Below the pieces are notes generated by a model that saw only the letters and a program-made list of their open reading frames with translations, was not told the origin of the DNA and did no database searches. Made by a program: the position numbers and the translations under genes. From JABSOG01 sp041583135 (GTDB taxonomy: Bacteria; Pseudomonadota; Gammaproteobacteria; Enterobacterales; Alteromonadaceae), in contig JBFHGJ010000043.1 in NCBI GenBank assembly GCA_041583135.1, forward strand, positions 1 to 46,145: a stretch of 46,145 bases of DNA, written 5' to 3'. Shown here piece by piece: positions 16,761 through 26,041 of this stretch. The stretch's first letter is position 1. Each line of letters begins with the position of its first letter.

Positions 16761-17747
16761 TCAAATATCAAAGTCTATGGAGTATTTGGGAACTGGGTGC
16801 GTTTGGTAATAGGCATTGAACACATCTTTATTATGATCCTGATATGTTAAAGTGAGCAAAAGCGACTTTGCCCTAGACCTGACCAGTTTAAAGTCGAATT
16901 TTGGTGGGTCTTGCATTTCCTGTTCCATTATCCAAGGGGTACTCTCGCAGAGCAATTGCAAAGCGCGCTCTAGTGCAACGGCAAACATCTCGCCATCGTT
17001 GCGTTTCCATCTATCGAGATTCGCCGCTTCATCTTCAGATTTTCTATCATTGGCGCAGATGATCAGGCTAAGAGCAGTAGGTGCCAACTGATCAACATTG
17101 GCGGTTTTAGTCGATAGCAGGTTAAAGTCGAAACACATATGGGTAATCTGTTTGCTTAGCACCGGGCGTGGTTTCCAAGTCAAATTCATATACATGGTTT
17201 GACCATCGGAAACCATCGGGAGTTGCAGGGCCCCGTTGCGGGTGTTGACTTTTAATGATTGCGCCCAAAATGGTGCTCTCATCTGCGGAAAGTTGCTCAA
17301 TGGTGTAGCAAAATCAGATTTTTCAACAATTTCAAATATCTGCTTGCTCTTTTTCAGTAATCTTTCCTGTTCGGCTTCGGCGATGGCATTGATAATCAGG
17401 CCGCCGAGCAATCCGCCTACCAAGCCTGCGCCTACAGGCAAGCCTTGAATTTGTGCCTGCTGCAAGCCCATCAGGGAATAGTTCTGGTACGGCAATTCAG
17501 GCGTTCGGTTAATCGAAGCTAGTGGCTCCTCTTTATCGGTTTGTCTCTGTATTGCTATTTGGTCTTGATTGCCGCTGGCAATTTTGAATGCCCAGTCGTC
17601 GGTATAAGCGGGTTGTGGATAAAAATCGATTGAGATTTGGTCATACTTATTGCTGATTTCCGGGGTTAAGGCATACCGTGATTTGGAAATACTGTTACAG
17701 CCGGTTAAAACTGTCGCACATACTAAGGCTGAAATGATTCTTTTCAT
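16761..17747 (-). CDS. Predicted lipoprotein of unknown function
   Basis: The 328-residue protein starts MKRIISALVCATVLTGC, a lipoprotein signal with the lipidated cysteine at position 17; Asn follows it, so outer-membrane sorting is more likely than inner-membrane retention. A glycine-rich hydrophobic segment (GAGLVGGLLGGLIINAIAEAE, about residues 106-126) resembles the glycine-zipper stretches of some envelope lipoproteins, and is followed by a charged helix. The remainder is a predicted mixed alpha/beta domain with two nearby cysteines, which I do not recognise. It lies between rplY and prs, on the same strand, with long flanking gaps, so it is probably a separate transcript. Confidence 0.75.
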   Translation of the reverse strand: MKRIISALVCATVLTGCNSISKSRYALTPEISNKYDQISIDFYPQPAYTDDWAFKIASGNQDQIAIQRQTDKEEPLASINRTPELPYQNYSLMGLQQAQIQGLPVGAGLVGGLLGGLIINAIAEAEQERLLKKSKQIFEIVEKSDFATPLSNFPQMRAPFWAQSLKVNTRNGALQLPMVSDGQTMYMNLTWKPRPVLSKQITHMCFDFNLLSTKTANVDQLAPTALSLIICANDRKSEDEAANLDRWKRNDGEMFAVALERALQLLCESTPWIMEQEMQDPPKFDFKLVRSRAKSLLLTLTYQDHNKDVFNAYYQTHPVPKYSIDFDI

Positions 17748-18028
17748 ACTGATTCCATATAACTACTGATAGTGTTCAAAATACAAGCCACTTTGGCGTA
17801 GCGTATTAAAGCAAAAATTGAGCAAATAAGATAGTTGCGAACGTTTGAGTTTTGGTATTGTAAGTGTAAAAACCTAGTAGCCATAAGGGGGGCTATCATC
17901 GTTGTAGAACCGACATTTACTGTTGGCCGTTTATTCTGTGATGGCGGTATAAAGGGTAGGTGTAAGATGTGGGCACAAATGCCCGTGTTACGAGGTGGGG
18001 CTTTGCAGGCATAGAGTGGCTTAAAAAA
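17748..18028. other. Intergenic region between prs terminator and the lipoprotein gene
   Basis: About 280 bases with no open frame of interest. It must contain the promoter of the minus-strand lipoprotein gene, but I see no convincing hexamer pair. A minor GGGC/GCCC hairpin occurs near 17972-17985. Confidence 0.5.
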
Positions 18029-18054
18029 AACGGACCGCTATTTAGTGGCCCGTT
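18029..18054 (-). terminator. Terminator of the prs transcript
   Basis: AACGGACC (18029-18036) pairs with GGCCCGTT (18047-18054) with one wobble, and on the minus strand the stem is followed by TTTTTT. It lies about 50 bases past the prs stop. Confidence 0.8.
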
Positions 18055-18101
18055 AATCATTTCACGCAGCGAAATCCCATCAGATTGCGCAGCAAGATGA
18101 T

Positions 18102-19046
18102 TTAGTCAAACATCGCAGAGATTGATTCTTCGTTGTTTACTCGGCGAATGGCTTCAGCCAACATATCACCCAAGGTCAACTGTTTGACTTTATCGATGGC
18201 TTGCATCGCAGGCGTCAATGGGATTGAGTCGGTTACGATAACTTCGTCGATCACTGAGTTGGCGATATTGCTTGGTGCATTGCCAGAAAAAACGGGGTGA
18301 GTGGCGTAGGCAAATACGCGCTTGGCACCGTTTTCTTTAAGCGCTTCGGCTGCTTTACATAAGGTGCCGCCGGTATCGATCATGTCATCGACGATAATAC
18401 AGTCGCGGCCTTGTACGTCACCGATGATGTGCATGACTTGGGCAACATTGGCACGTGGGCGACGTTTGTCGATGATCGCAAGGTCGGCATCGTTCAACAA
18501 TTTAGCAACGGCGCGGGCACGAACAACACCACCGATATCAGGTGAAACAACGATTGGCGTTTCAAAGCCACGACCTTTCATATCGTCAAGCAAAATCGGC
18601 GTACCAAACACGTTGTCTACCGGTACGTCGAAAAAGCCTTGGATCTGCTCGGCATGCAGGTCAACGGTCAAAACGCGGTCAACGCCGACGCTGGACAAAA
18701 AGTCGGCAACCACCTTGGCAGTGATTGGCACGCGGGCGCTACGGACACGACGGTCTTGGCGGGCATAACCAAAATAAGGAATGACCGCAGTAATTCGGCC
18801 AGCAGAAGCGCGACGTAGGGCGTCTACCATTACGATCAATTCCATCAGGTTATCATTGGTTGGCTGACAGGTTGACTGTAGAATGAAGGCGTCTGCTCCA
18901 CGCACGTTTTCGTTAATTTCTACCGCAATCTCACCATCGCTGAAACGGCCAACGCTGGCATCGCCGATGCCGATGTCCAATCGTTTGGCTACTCGGGCGG
19001 CTAATTTCGGAATGGAATTGCCGGTAAAAAGCTTCATATCTGGCAC
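18102..19046 (-). CDS. prs: Ribose-phosphate pyrophosphokinase
   Basis: Prs makes phosphoribosyl pyrophosphate from ribose 5-phosphate and ATP, the precursor of nucleotides, histidine and tryptophan. The 314-residue sequence is nearly that of E. coli over long runs: GRFSDGE, YFGYARQDRR, DLHAEQIQGFFD, the PRPP loop CIIVDDMIDTGGTL, and the C-terminal RRVNNEESISAMF. The start is a GTG at 19046 with a TGAGGA box seven bases upstream; E. coli prs also uses GTG. It ends the operon lolB-ispE-prs, a conserved arrangement. Confidence 0.98.
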   Translation of the reverse strand: MPDMKLFTGNSIPKLAARVAKRLDIGIGDASVGRFSDGEIAVEINENVRGADAFILQSTCQPTNDNLMELIVMVDALRRASAGRITAVIPYFGYARQDRRVRSARVPITAKVVADFLSSVGVDRVLTVDLHAEQIQGFFDVPVDNVFGTPILLDDMKGRGFETPIVVSPDIGGVVRARAVAKLLNDADLAIIDKRRPRANVAQVMHIIGDVQGRDCIIVDDMIDTGGTLCKAAEALKENGAKRVFAYATHPVFSGNAPSNIANSVIDEVIVTDSIPLTPAMQAIDKVKQLTLGDMLAEAIRRVNNEESISAMFD

Positions 19047-19065
19047 AATCGTGTCCTCAGTATAT

Positions 19066-19932
19066 TTAGTCGGAAAATGTGGGTTTTAACGGGCTGTTTT
19101 GCAAGGCGCGGACGGTCGGGGACACGTTTTGGCCCTGGGCGACAAACCCGGACACACCGTCAGGCAAACAACTCATGGCTTTTACTGCGCTTTGTTTATC
19201 GTCAAAGCAGGCAAACACACAAGCCCCTGTGCCGGTCAGGCGAGTTGGCGCACATTCTAACAATCGCCTTATTGTGATTGCAACCTCGATGTGATGCTTT
19301 TTCACCAAGGCTTCACAGTCATTTCGGGTGTTTTCAAAGCGGTAATCGTCAGGGCGTATTTTTACGCTGTTACGCGGCAGTGCCGGGTCGGTAAAGATTT
19401 TCGCCGTTGCAATATGGCAAGGTGGTTTGGCCACTAAGTACCACTGCTGCGGTGGCTCACATGGGGTGAAGATCTCGCCAACGCCTTCGGCAAAGACGGC
19501 TTGGCCATTGACAAACACCGGCACGTCGGCACCAAGAGTCAAACCGATTTGCTGCATCTGTTCACTGCTTAAATTCAACTGCCATAGTCGATTCAAGGCT
19601 AAAATGGTGGTCGCGCAGTTCGATGAGCCACCGCCAACGCCACCGCCCATCGGCAAGATTTTTTCGAGGTCAATCTCAATGCCTTTATTTGGTGCAAACT
19701 GTTGTTGCAGTAATTTTGCGGCTCGAACAACAAGGTTATCGTCGGTTTCAAGTGCTTTGATATTGCAGTTGAGTTTGACTATACCATCATCGCTTGGGCG
19801 AAAGCGCATGGTATCGCCGTAGTCTAGAAACTGAAATAGCGTTTGTAGTTCATGGTAGCCATCGGCGCGACGGCCAGTGATATGTAAAAATAGGTTGATT
19901 TTGGCCGGTGAGGGCAGCACCAGTTCAGTCAC
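19066..19932 (-). CDS. ispE: 4-diphosphocytidyl-2-C-methyl-D-erythritol kinase
   Basis: IspE phosphorylates CDP-methylerythritol in the non-mevalonate isoprenoid pathway. The 288-residue protein has the GHMP-kinase features PAKINLFLHITGRRADGYHELQT at the N-terminus, the ATP loop PMGGGVGGGSSNCA and a third motif LTGTGACVFACF. The start is GTG at 19932, overlapping the end of lolB by eight bases, so translation is probably coupled. A second gene of the same pathway, ispG, lies at 37343. Confidence 0.96.
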   Translation of the reverse strand: MTELVLPSPAKINLFLHITGRRADGYHELQTLFQFLDYGDTMRFRPSDDGIVKLNCNIKALETDDNLVVRAAKLLQQQFAPNKGIEIDLEKILPMGGGVGGGSSNCATTILALNRLWQLNLSSEQMQQIGLTLGADVPVFVNGQAVFAEGVGEIFTPCEPPQQWYLVAKPPCHIATAKIFTDPALPRNSVKIRPDDYRFENTRNDCEALVKKHHIEVAITIRRLLECAPTRLTGTGACVFACFDDKQSAVKAMSCLPDGVSGFVAQGQNVSPTVRALQNSPLKPTFSD

Positions 19933-20569
19933 TTGGATTGAGCTCCCATTGTGAAATTTTTATCAAAGCATTAATGTCGCCACCTGTGAGGCGAATTTTT
20001 TTCGGCAGTTGGTATTGCTCAACATGCGTATATTCAAGATAGTCGATTTGCCACATTTGGTTGCTGCTGTCGCGCAGTTTTATGCGCTTTATCCGATGCA
20101 GTGCGTCAAACTCCAGTTGGTGCTGTTGATAATCTTTACTGGCACCTTTCATCCAATCGGGCAATTCGTTGACCGGCAGCGTTATGCCGGTGGTTTGATA
20201 AAGCAGCTGTTCGGGGGAGTTAGAATGATAGACTTTCCCATCGGCTTCTAAGGTTGAGTGGTCGGCAAAGCTTTGCATTTTCATGATGGAAGTGCCTAAA
20301 AATGCGGTTAGGCGAATGTCGGAATAACGAGCTTTTTGTTGCCAGTAGAGGCTGGCCGAAAATTTCTTTTGTGGACTTTTAAAAACCAGTTTGCCGTTGA
20401 TGCGCCAAGAGGTGAGCGTTTCAAGTGCCTTTTGTCGCAGGATTTCGTCTTGATAGACTTTAACCGCCACCTGTGGTTTTTTGACTGTGGTACAGCCACT
20501 GAGCAATATTGTCAGCACCATGATGCCGAACAAAGGAATGGAGAAAGTCGATTTAAGGGTTATTTTCAT
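19925..20569 (-). CDS. lolB: Outer membrane lipoprotein receptor LolB
   Basis: LolB accepts lipoproteins from the periplasmic carrier LolA and inserts them into the outer membrane. The 214-residue form begins MKITLKSTFSIPLFGIMVLTILLSGC, with the lipidated cysteine at residue 26. The WRINGKL, YWQQK and mid-region GITLPVNELPDWMKG strings match LolB. The longer frame from 20812 is rejected because it would put 81 residues before the signal and run across the hemA start. It is divergent from hemA with about 90 bases between them, as in E. coli. Confidence 0.93.
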   Translation of the reverse strand: MKITLKSTFSIPLFGIMVLTILLSGCTTVKKPQVAVKVYQDEILRQKALETLTSWRINGKLVFKSPQKKFSASLYWQQKARYSDIRLTAFLGTSIMKMQSFADHSTLEADGKVYHSNSPEQLLYQTTGITLPVNELPDWMKGASKDYQQHQLEFDALHRIKRIKLRDSSNQMWQIDYLEYTHVEQYQLPKKIRLTGGDINALIKISQWELNPSD

Positions 20570-20660
20570 CAATTGATCCGCTAAAAATGTGCTCTTGCCT
20601 TTTTTTATCTGGTGATTTCTCGTAAAATTGCGCGTCCGTTTTACTATGAGCCGAGATTGA

Positions 20661-21911
20661 ATGACCATTCTTGCATTGGGGATCAACCACAATACTGCGC
20701 CGGTGGCGTTGCGCGAGCGCGTTGCTTTTGCCCCGGAACAAATGGTTGATGCCTTGCAGCAATTGTCGGACCGCCTAGGGCTGGGTGATGCCGTAATTCT
20801 CTCTACCTGCAACCGAACAGAGATTTATTGTAGCGGCAATGAGGCAAATTCCGAAGCAGTTTTACAATGGTTGAGTCAATTCCACCACGTAGATAAGGCG
20901 CAGTTGGCCGAATATACCTATCATCATCAAGACTTAGAAGCCTGTAAACACATTATGCGAGTCGCTTGCGGACTGGATTCACTGGTACTTGGCGAGCCGC
21001 AGATCTTAGGGCAAATCAAACAAGCCTTTACTCAGGCGCGCAATACCGGCAGCGTTTCGTCGTTGTTCGAGCGATTGTTTCAACACTCGTTTTCGGTAGC
21101 CAAACAGGTGCGCACTGAAACTGAAATTGGTGCCAATGCCGTGTCTGTGGCCTATGCTGCGGTCAATCTGGCGAAACACATTTTTGGTTCGCTTAAGCAG
21201 GCCAAAGTGTTGTTAATCGGCGCAGGTGAAACCATTGAACTGGTGGCTAAGCATTTGCTTGAGCAGGGGGTTGAACAAATTACTGTTGCCAACCGAACCT
21301 TGGCCAGAGCCGAAAGTCTTGCTGAACAGTTCAGCGGTGATGTGATACCCTTGTCTCAGGTCCCCGACGATTTATACAAAGCGGATATCGTGATCAGTTC
21401 AACTGCCAGCACTTTGCCTATTATCGGCAAGGGAATGGTGGAAAATGCCCTGAAAATGCGTCGCTACAGCCCCATATTATTGGTGGATCTGGCGGTGCCA
21501 AGAGACATCGAAGGGCAGGTTGGCGATATAGAAGACGCCTATTTGTACACAGTTGATGATCTACAGGTGATCGTCGGTGACAATATTGCCTCACGAGAGC
21601 AAGCGGCCGTTGAGGCCGAAGGTATAGTAGAACGTCAAGCGCAGAGTTTTTCCGAATTCCTACGTTCGCTCAATTCGGTGGACATTATCCGCCGCTATCG
21701 CAGTGAATGTGATGGGATCAAAACAGAGTTGTTGGAAAAAGCGAAAAAGCAATGTGCCATGGGCAAAGACCCGGAAAAAGTGATGGAAGAATTGGCTCAT
21801 AAGCTGACCAACCGTCTGATGCACTGGCCAACCCATTCGCTTAAAACAGCGGCGAAAACCGGAGAAATTGATCAGTTGCACATGATAAAAAATGTCCTTG
21901 GAATTGAATAG
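20661..21911 (+). CDS. hemA: Glutamyl-tRNA reductase
   Basis: HemA reduces glutamyl-tRNA to glutamate-1-semialdehyde with NADPH, the first committed step of tetrapyrrole synthesis by the C5 route. The 416-residue enzyme has the catalytic cysteine C50 in STCNRTEIY, GEPQILGQIKQAF, the NADPH-binding LLIGAGETIEL and a C-terminal dimerisation helix region. The stop is directly abutted by the prfA start, continuing the conserved hemA-prfA-prmC order. Confidence 0.97.
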   Translation: MTILALGINHNTAPVALRERVAFAPEQMVDALQQLSDRLGLGDAVILSTCNRTEIYCSGNEANSEAVLQWLSQFHHVDKAQLAEYTYHHQDLEACKHIMRVACGLDSLVLGEPQILGQIKQAFTQARNTGSVSSLFERLFQHSFSVAKQVRTETEIGANAVSVAYAAVNLAKHIFGSLKQAKVLLIGAGETIELVAKHLLEQGVEQITVANRTLARAESLAEQFSGDVIPLSQVPDDLYKADIVISSTASTLPIIGKGMVENALKMRRYSPILLVDLAVPRDIEGQVGDIEDAYLYTVDDLQVIVGDNIASREQAAVEAEGIVERQAQSFSEFLRSLNSVDIIRRYRSECDGIKTELLEKAKKQCAMGKDPEKVMEELAHKLTNRLMHWPTHSLKTAAKTGEIDQLHMIKNVLGIE

Positions 21912-23000
21912 ATGAAAGCATCGATATACGCAAAGCTAGAAGGTTTGAACGAACGTCACGAAGAAATACAGGCGCTGCTTAGCGACCCGGGTATTATCTC
22001 TGACCAAGACAAATTCAGGGCATTGTCAAAAGAATACTCAGAACTTGAAGGCGTCACTAAGGCGTTTAAAGCCTATCAACAAGCCGAACAGGATTTTGCC
22101 GCCGCCGAGGAGCTGCTTAAAGACGACGATCCGGACATGCGCGAAATGGGGCAAGAAGAATTCAAAGACGCGAAAAAAACATTAGAGCAGCTCGATAGCG
22201 AGCTTGAAGTGTTGATGTTGCCCAAAGATCCCAACGACAGCCGCGATTGTTATATTGAAATTCGTGCCGGTGCCGGTGGTGACGAGGCCGCGATTTTTGC
22301 CGGCGATCTGTTTAGAATGTATAGCCGTTATGCTGAACGCAAAAAGTGGAAGATCTCGGTGATGAACGCCAACGAGGGCGACCATGGTGGCTACAAAGAG
22401 ATCATTGCGTTAGTGAGCGGTGAAAATGTCTATGGTCAACTTAAGTTTGAATCGGGCGGTCACCGCGTACAACGGGTGCCTGAAACCGAATCGCAAGGAC
22501 GGGTTCATACCTCTGCCTGTACCGTCGCTATTATGCCAGAGATCCCTGAGGCTGAAGCGATTGAAATCAATCCGGCGGATTTAAGGGTCGATACTTTTCG
22601 TTCATCGGGCGCTGGTGGTCAGCACGTTAACAAAACCGACTCGGCCATTCGTTTGACGCATTTACCCACAGGTATTGTGGTTGAGTGCCAAGAAGAACGC
22701 TCACAGCATAAAAACCGCGCCAAAGCGATGTCGATGTTGGCCTCAAGAATTCAGGCCGTCGAAGATGAAAAACGCCGTTTGGAAGAAGAATCTACTCGCC
22801 GTTCATTAGTTGGCAGTGGTGACCGTTCTGAACGAATTCGCACCTATAACTTCCCGCAGGGGCGTCTGTCTGACCATCGCATCAATCTCACCCTTTACAA
22901 GCTCACTGAGGTAATGGAAGGGGATTTGGACGCGGTGCTGACGCCGTTAACCGTTGAGCATCAGGCCGACTTGCTGGCAGCGATGTCACAAGATAGCTAA
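21912..23000 (+). CDS. prfA: Peptide chain release factor 1
   Basis: RF1 recognises UAG and UAA stop codons and triggers peptide release. The 362-residue protein has the GGQ motif at residues 235-237, methylated by PrmC, preceded by SSGAGGQHVNKTDSAIR. The UAG/UAA specificity tripeptide of the PxT type lies in the RVPETESQGRVHTSA segment, where PET reads as PxT. Its start follows hemA without a gap and its stop overlaps the prmC start by one base. Confidence 0.97.
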   Translation: MKASIYAKLEGLNERHEEIQALLSDPGIISDQDKFRALSKEYSELEGVTKAFKAYQQAEQDFAAAEELLKDDDPDMREMGQEEFKDAKKTLEQLDSELEVLMLPKDPNDSRDCYIEIRAGAGGDEAAIFAGDLFRMYSRYAERKKWKISVMNANEGDHGGYKEIIALVSGENVYGQLKFESGGHRVQRVPETESQGRVHTSACTVAIMPEIPEAEAIEINPADLRVDTFRSSGAGGQHVNKTDSAIRLTHLPTGIVVECQEERSQHKNRAKAMSMLASRIQAVEDEKRRLEEESTRRSLVGSGDRSERIRTYNFPQGRLSDHRINLTLYKLTEVMEGDLDAVLTPLTVEHQADLLAAMSQDS

Positions 23001-23848
23001 TGACTGAGGTCTGTATCAGCGATGCCTTGAAAGCCGGTTGCGACATGCTCGCTGCTGGCTCACCCAGCCCAAAAGCCGATGCCCGTTTTTTGCTGTGTTA
23101 TGTCCTTGGGCAAAACGACACCTATTTATATACCTGGCCTGATAAGCTACTCAGCGCCGAACAATACCACCGCTATCAAAGCTTACTTGAGCGCCGTAAA
23201 CAGGGCGAGCCGGTAGCTTATATTATGCAAGAACGTGGCTTTTGGACCTTGACCCTTAAAACCGCCGAATGCACCTTGATCCCGCGAGAAGAAACCGAAT
23301 GTTTGGTTGAGTTCGCTCTTGAGCTGTTGCCAGATAGACCTGCAAAGGTGTTGGACCTTGGCACTGGTACTGGGGCTATTGCTTTAGCGCTGGCCTCTGA
23401 GCGCGCGCAGTGGCAGGTATACGCCTGCGATTATAATGATGAAGCGGTAAAGTTGGCGCAAGAAAACGCCGCCAATTTGGGTTTTACACGGGTCAACATA
23501 TGCCAAAGCGATTGGTTTGGTGCCTATGCAGGCCATGAGCAGAGTTTCGATATGATTCTTTCCAATCCGCCCTACATTGCGCCGGACGACCCGCACCTGA
23601 CCCAAGGGGATTTGCGGTTTGAACCGATAAGTGCTTTGGCTGCCGATGATCAAGGCTTTAGCGATATTTTTGCCATTGTCGATAATGCCAAGCGTTTCTT
23701 AAAGCCCGGAGGCTGGTTGCTATTGGAACACGGTTTTGAACAAGGCCCGCGAATTGTCGAATACCTGTCGGCGGCAGGCTATAGCGAGGCGGCGACGCAA
23801 AAAGATTTGGCCGGTCTTGATAGATTCAGTGTGGCCAAGTTGCCATGA
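23000..23848 (+). CDS. prmC: Release factor glutamine methyltransferase
   Basis: PrmC methylates the glutamine of the GGQ motif in release factors RF1 and RF2, using S-adenosylmethionine. The SAM-binding LDLGTGTGAIALALA and the catalytic NPPY (residues 189-192) are both present, and the length of 282 is usual. The ATG overlaps the prfA stop codon, coupling the modifying enzyme to its substrate. About 110 bases separate it from the next gene, which is not a normal member of this cluster. Confidence 0.97.
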   Translation: MTEVCISDALKAGCDMLAAGSPSPKADARFLLCYVLGQNDTYLYTWPDKLLSAEQYHRYQSLLERRKQGEPVAYIMQERGFWTLTLKTAECTLIPREETECLVEFALELLPDRPAKVLDLGTGTGAIALALASERAQWQVYACDYNDEAVKLAQENAANLGFTRVNICQSDWFGAYAGHEQSFDMILSNPPYIAPDDPHLTQGDLRFEPISALAADDQGFSDIFAIVDNAKRFLKPGGWLLLEHGFEQGPRIVEYLSAAGYSEAATQKDLAGLDRFSVAKLP

Positions 23849-23958
23849 ACTCGTTTTAACCCCAATCGGCCAGCTTATTAATTTTGCTTTATGGCCTGAA
23901 TGGATATATAAATTAAGAGACTTTAGCAAAAAAACAACACAGATAATAAGGGTACTCT

Positions 23959-25500
23959 ATGGCAAATGAATTCCTGTTTGCGGACGATGCAGAGGAAGAA
24001 GTTTCCACCCAAACCGGAAGCTGGAAAGTGATTATCGTCGATGATGAACCTGAGGTTCATGCCGTGACCAAATTGGCGTTGAGCGACTTTACTTTTCAAG
24101 GTAAACCGCTTGAGTTTATCAGTGCCTATTCCGGTTCCGAAGCTCAGGCAGTGGTCAGCGACCATCCTGATGCCGCCATTGTGTTGCTTGATGTGGTGAT
24201 GGAAACCGACGATGCCGGTTTGAATGTTGCCCGTTATATTCGTGACGAAGCGCTAAACCCTCATGTTCGAATTATCTTAAGAACCGGGCAACCGGGGCAG
24301 GCGCCAGAGCGTCAAGTGATCCTCAATTACGATATCAACGACTATAAGTCTAAAACCGAGCTGACGGCGCAAAAGTTATTTACCGTGATCATGGCGTCAC
24401 TTCGCTCTTATCGCGATATTATTTCACTTGAGCAGTCTCGCATGGGATTGGAAAAGATCATCCGAGCGTCGGCGGATCTGTTTTCCGTCCACTCGATGGA
24501 CAATTTTATTGTTGGTATCATTCAGCAGTTGACGTCGATATTGGGCTGCGCCGAGGAGGCGATGTATATCACCTCGTCATTGGTGGCTGGTTCAACCGAG
24601 CCGGTATCCTCAAGCAATTTGACGGTGTTCGCCGGACAGGGCGAGTATCAAAACGATGCCGGTAAGCCGATCCGCGACGTGCTAAACAACGAGTTGCTTC
24701 ATGCGGTCGATGAGGCGCTCAACTCTCACTCCATTGTTTATCGTGAAAACTATCTGGTGGCCTACTGCTCGAGCAAATATACCGAAGGGTCGCTGCTGTA
24801 TGTCTCTGGGATCCCAGAGGAGCTTGACGACAATCGTAAAAAACTGATCGAACTGTTCTCGCAAAATGTGCAAATTGCCTATGAAAATGTTCAGCTCCAA
24901 GCTGAACTGGAAGATACCCAAAGAGAAATCGTGCATCGCCTAAGCGAAGCGGTCGAGCAGCGTTCGACAGAAACCGGCAATCACGTGAAAAGGGTGTCGA
25001 GTATTTGTTTCTTGTTGGCCAAACAGTATGGTTTGCCCGAGAGTGAAGCAGAGGTGTTGATGCACGCATCGCCATTACACGATGTTGGTAAAATCGGCAT
25101 TCCGGACAGTATCTTAAACAAGCCGGAAAGGCTGCTGCCAAAAGAATGGGAAACCATGAAAGAGCACGCCAAAATCGGCTATGACATTTTAAAAGCGTCG
25201 AAACGTCCGATCATCCAAGCGGGCGCCATCATTGCCAGAGATCATCATGAGCACTGGGACGGTCAAGGGTATCCGGCGGGTCTTAAAGGTGAAGACATTC
25301 ACATTTATGGTCGTATCTCAGCCATTGCCGATGTGTATGATGCCTTAAGACATAAACGCTGTTATAAAGAGCCTTGGTCGCAGGAAAAAGCGGTTGAGCT
25401 GCTCAGACAAGAGCGTGGAAAACATTTTGAGCCGAAGCTGGTAGACATTCTTATCGAACATATCGATGAGGTCGAAGCAATACTGACCGCCAACCAGTAA
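23959..25500 (+). CDS. Response regulator with DUF3369 and HD-GYP domains (predicted c-di-GMP phosphodiesterase)
   Basis: The 513-residue protein has three parts. Residues 20-150 are a receiver domain with D28, D29 in the acidic pocket, the phospho-acceptor D78 and a K at 130-132. Residues 155-310 match DUF3369, a GAF-like sensory module. Residues 325-510 are an HD-GYP domain with intact H374-D375, HHE (429-431) and DGQGYP (434-439), so cyclic-di-GMP hydrolysis is predicted. No histidine kinase is adjacent, so its partner is elsewhere. It sits between prmC and sirB2, where E. coli has nothing, with a GGG-type box before the ATG and about 100 bases on each side, so it may have its own promoter. 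Confidence 0.92.
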   Translation: MANEFLFADDAEEEVSTQTGSWKVIIVDDEPEVHAVTKLALSDFTFQGKPLEFISAYSGSEAQAVVSDHPDAAIVLLDVVMETDDAGLNVARYIRDEALNPHVRIILRTGQPGQAPERQVILNYDINDYKSKTELTAQKLFTVIMASLRSYRDIISLEQSRMGLEKIIRASADLFSVHSMDNFIVGIIQQLTSILGCAEEAMYITSSLVAGSTEPVSSSNLTVFAGQGEYQNDAGKPIRDVLNNELLHAVDEALNSHSIVYRENYLVAYCSSKYTEGSLLYVSGIPEELDDNRKKLIELFSQNVQIAYENVQLQAELEDTQREIVHRLSEAVEQRSTETGNHVKRVSSICFLLAKQYGLPESEAEVLMHASPLHDVGKIGIPDSILNKPERLLPKEWETMKEHAKIGYDILKASKRPIIQAGAIIARDHHEHWDGQGYPAGLKGEDIHIYGRISAIADVYDALRHKRCYKEPWSQEKAVELLRQERGKHFEPKLVDILIEHIDEVEAILTANQ

Positions 25501-25602
25501 CTTTGGTTGGTGGTCTGTCTCATCGCGGCAAAGATAAAGCGCCCTGGCACTGGTGATCGCCACGTACATATATTATACTGCGCGGCAAAATAAGCCATAT
25601 TA

Positions 25603-25992
25603 ATGCCAGCATTCATGTACGTCATAGTTAAACATCTCCATCTTACTTTAGTTGCCCTAAGCGTTTCCCTATTGGTTATTCGTTTTTTCTGGCAGACTAG
25701 AAACTCTGCCATGATGAATAAAAAATGGGTGAAAGTGGTGCCGCATGTCATCGACACCTTTTTACTGCTCAGTGCTTTAATGCTGTGTGTGCTGATCAAT
25801 CAATATCCTTTCGTACAGCCTTGGTTGACCGAGAAGTTTCTGGCGGTGATAGCCTATATCATTATGGGCGTTATGTGTTTTAGAGGCCGTACCAAAATGC
25901 TCAAGATGGTTGCCTTTGCCGGTGCGCTTGGTTGGCTGGTGATGATCGGCAAGTTGGCAGTGACCAAAACACCACTGTTTCTCGCCGTCTAG
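25603..25992 (+). CDS. sirB2: SirB2 family membrane protein
   Basis: A 129-residue integral membrane protein with four hydrophobic helices, matching the SirB2 (YchQ) family that lies between prmC and kdsA in gammaproteobacteria. KHLHLTLVALSV, PHVIDTFLLLSALMLC and the C-terminal GWLVMIGKLAVTKTP are characteristic. Function is not established; the name comes from a regulatory effect in Salmonella. The start could also be the ATG at 25615, as neither has a good ribosome binding site. Confidence 0.85.
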   Translation: MPAFMYVIVKHLHLTLVALSVSLLVIRFFWQTRNSAMMNKKWVKVVPHVIDTFLLLSALMLCVLINQYPFVQPWLTEKFLAVIAYIIMGVMCFRGRTKMLKMVAFAGALGWLVMIGKLAVTKTPLFLAV

Positions 25993-26041
25993 GCTAAGCC
26001 TTTTATTTAAGGGAACATAGTGCAGAAGTATTGCTAAACCT

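Noticed and set aside
20593..20625. Candidate hemA promoter with TTGCCT and TAAAAT
   Set aside because: The two hexamers are 22 bases apart, too far for a normal sigma-70 promoter.
20570..20812. N-terminal extension of lolB
   Set aside because: It would precede a lipoprotein signal peptide and overlap the hemA start on the opposite strand.
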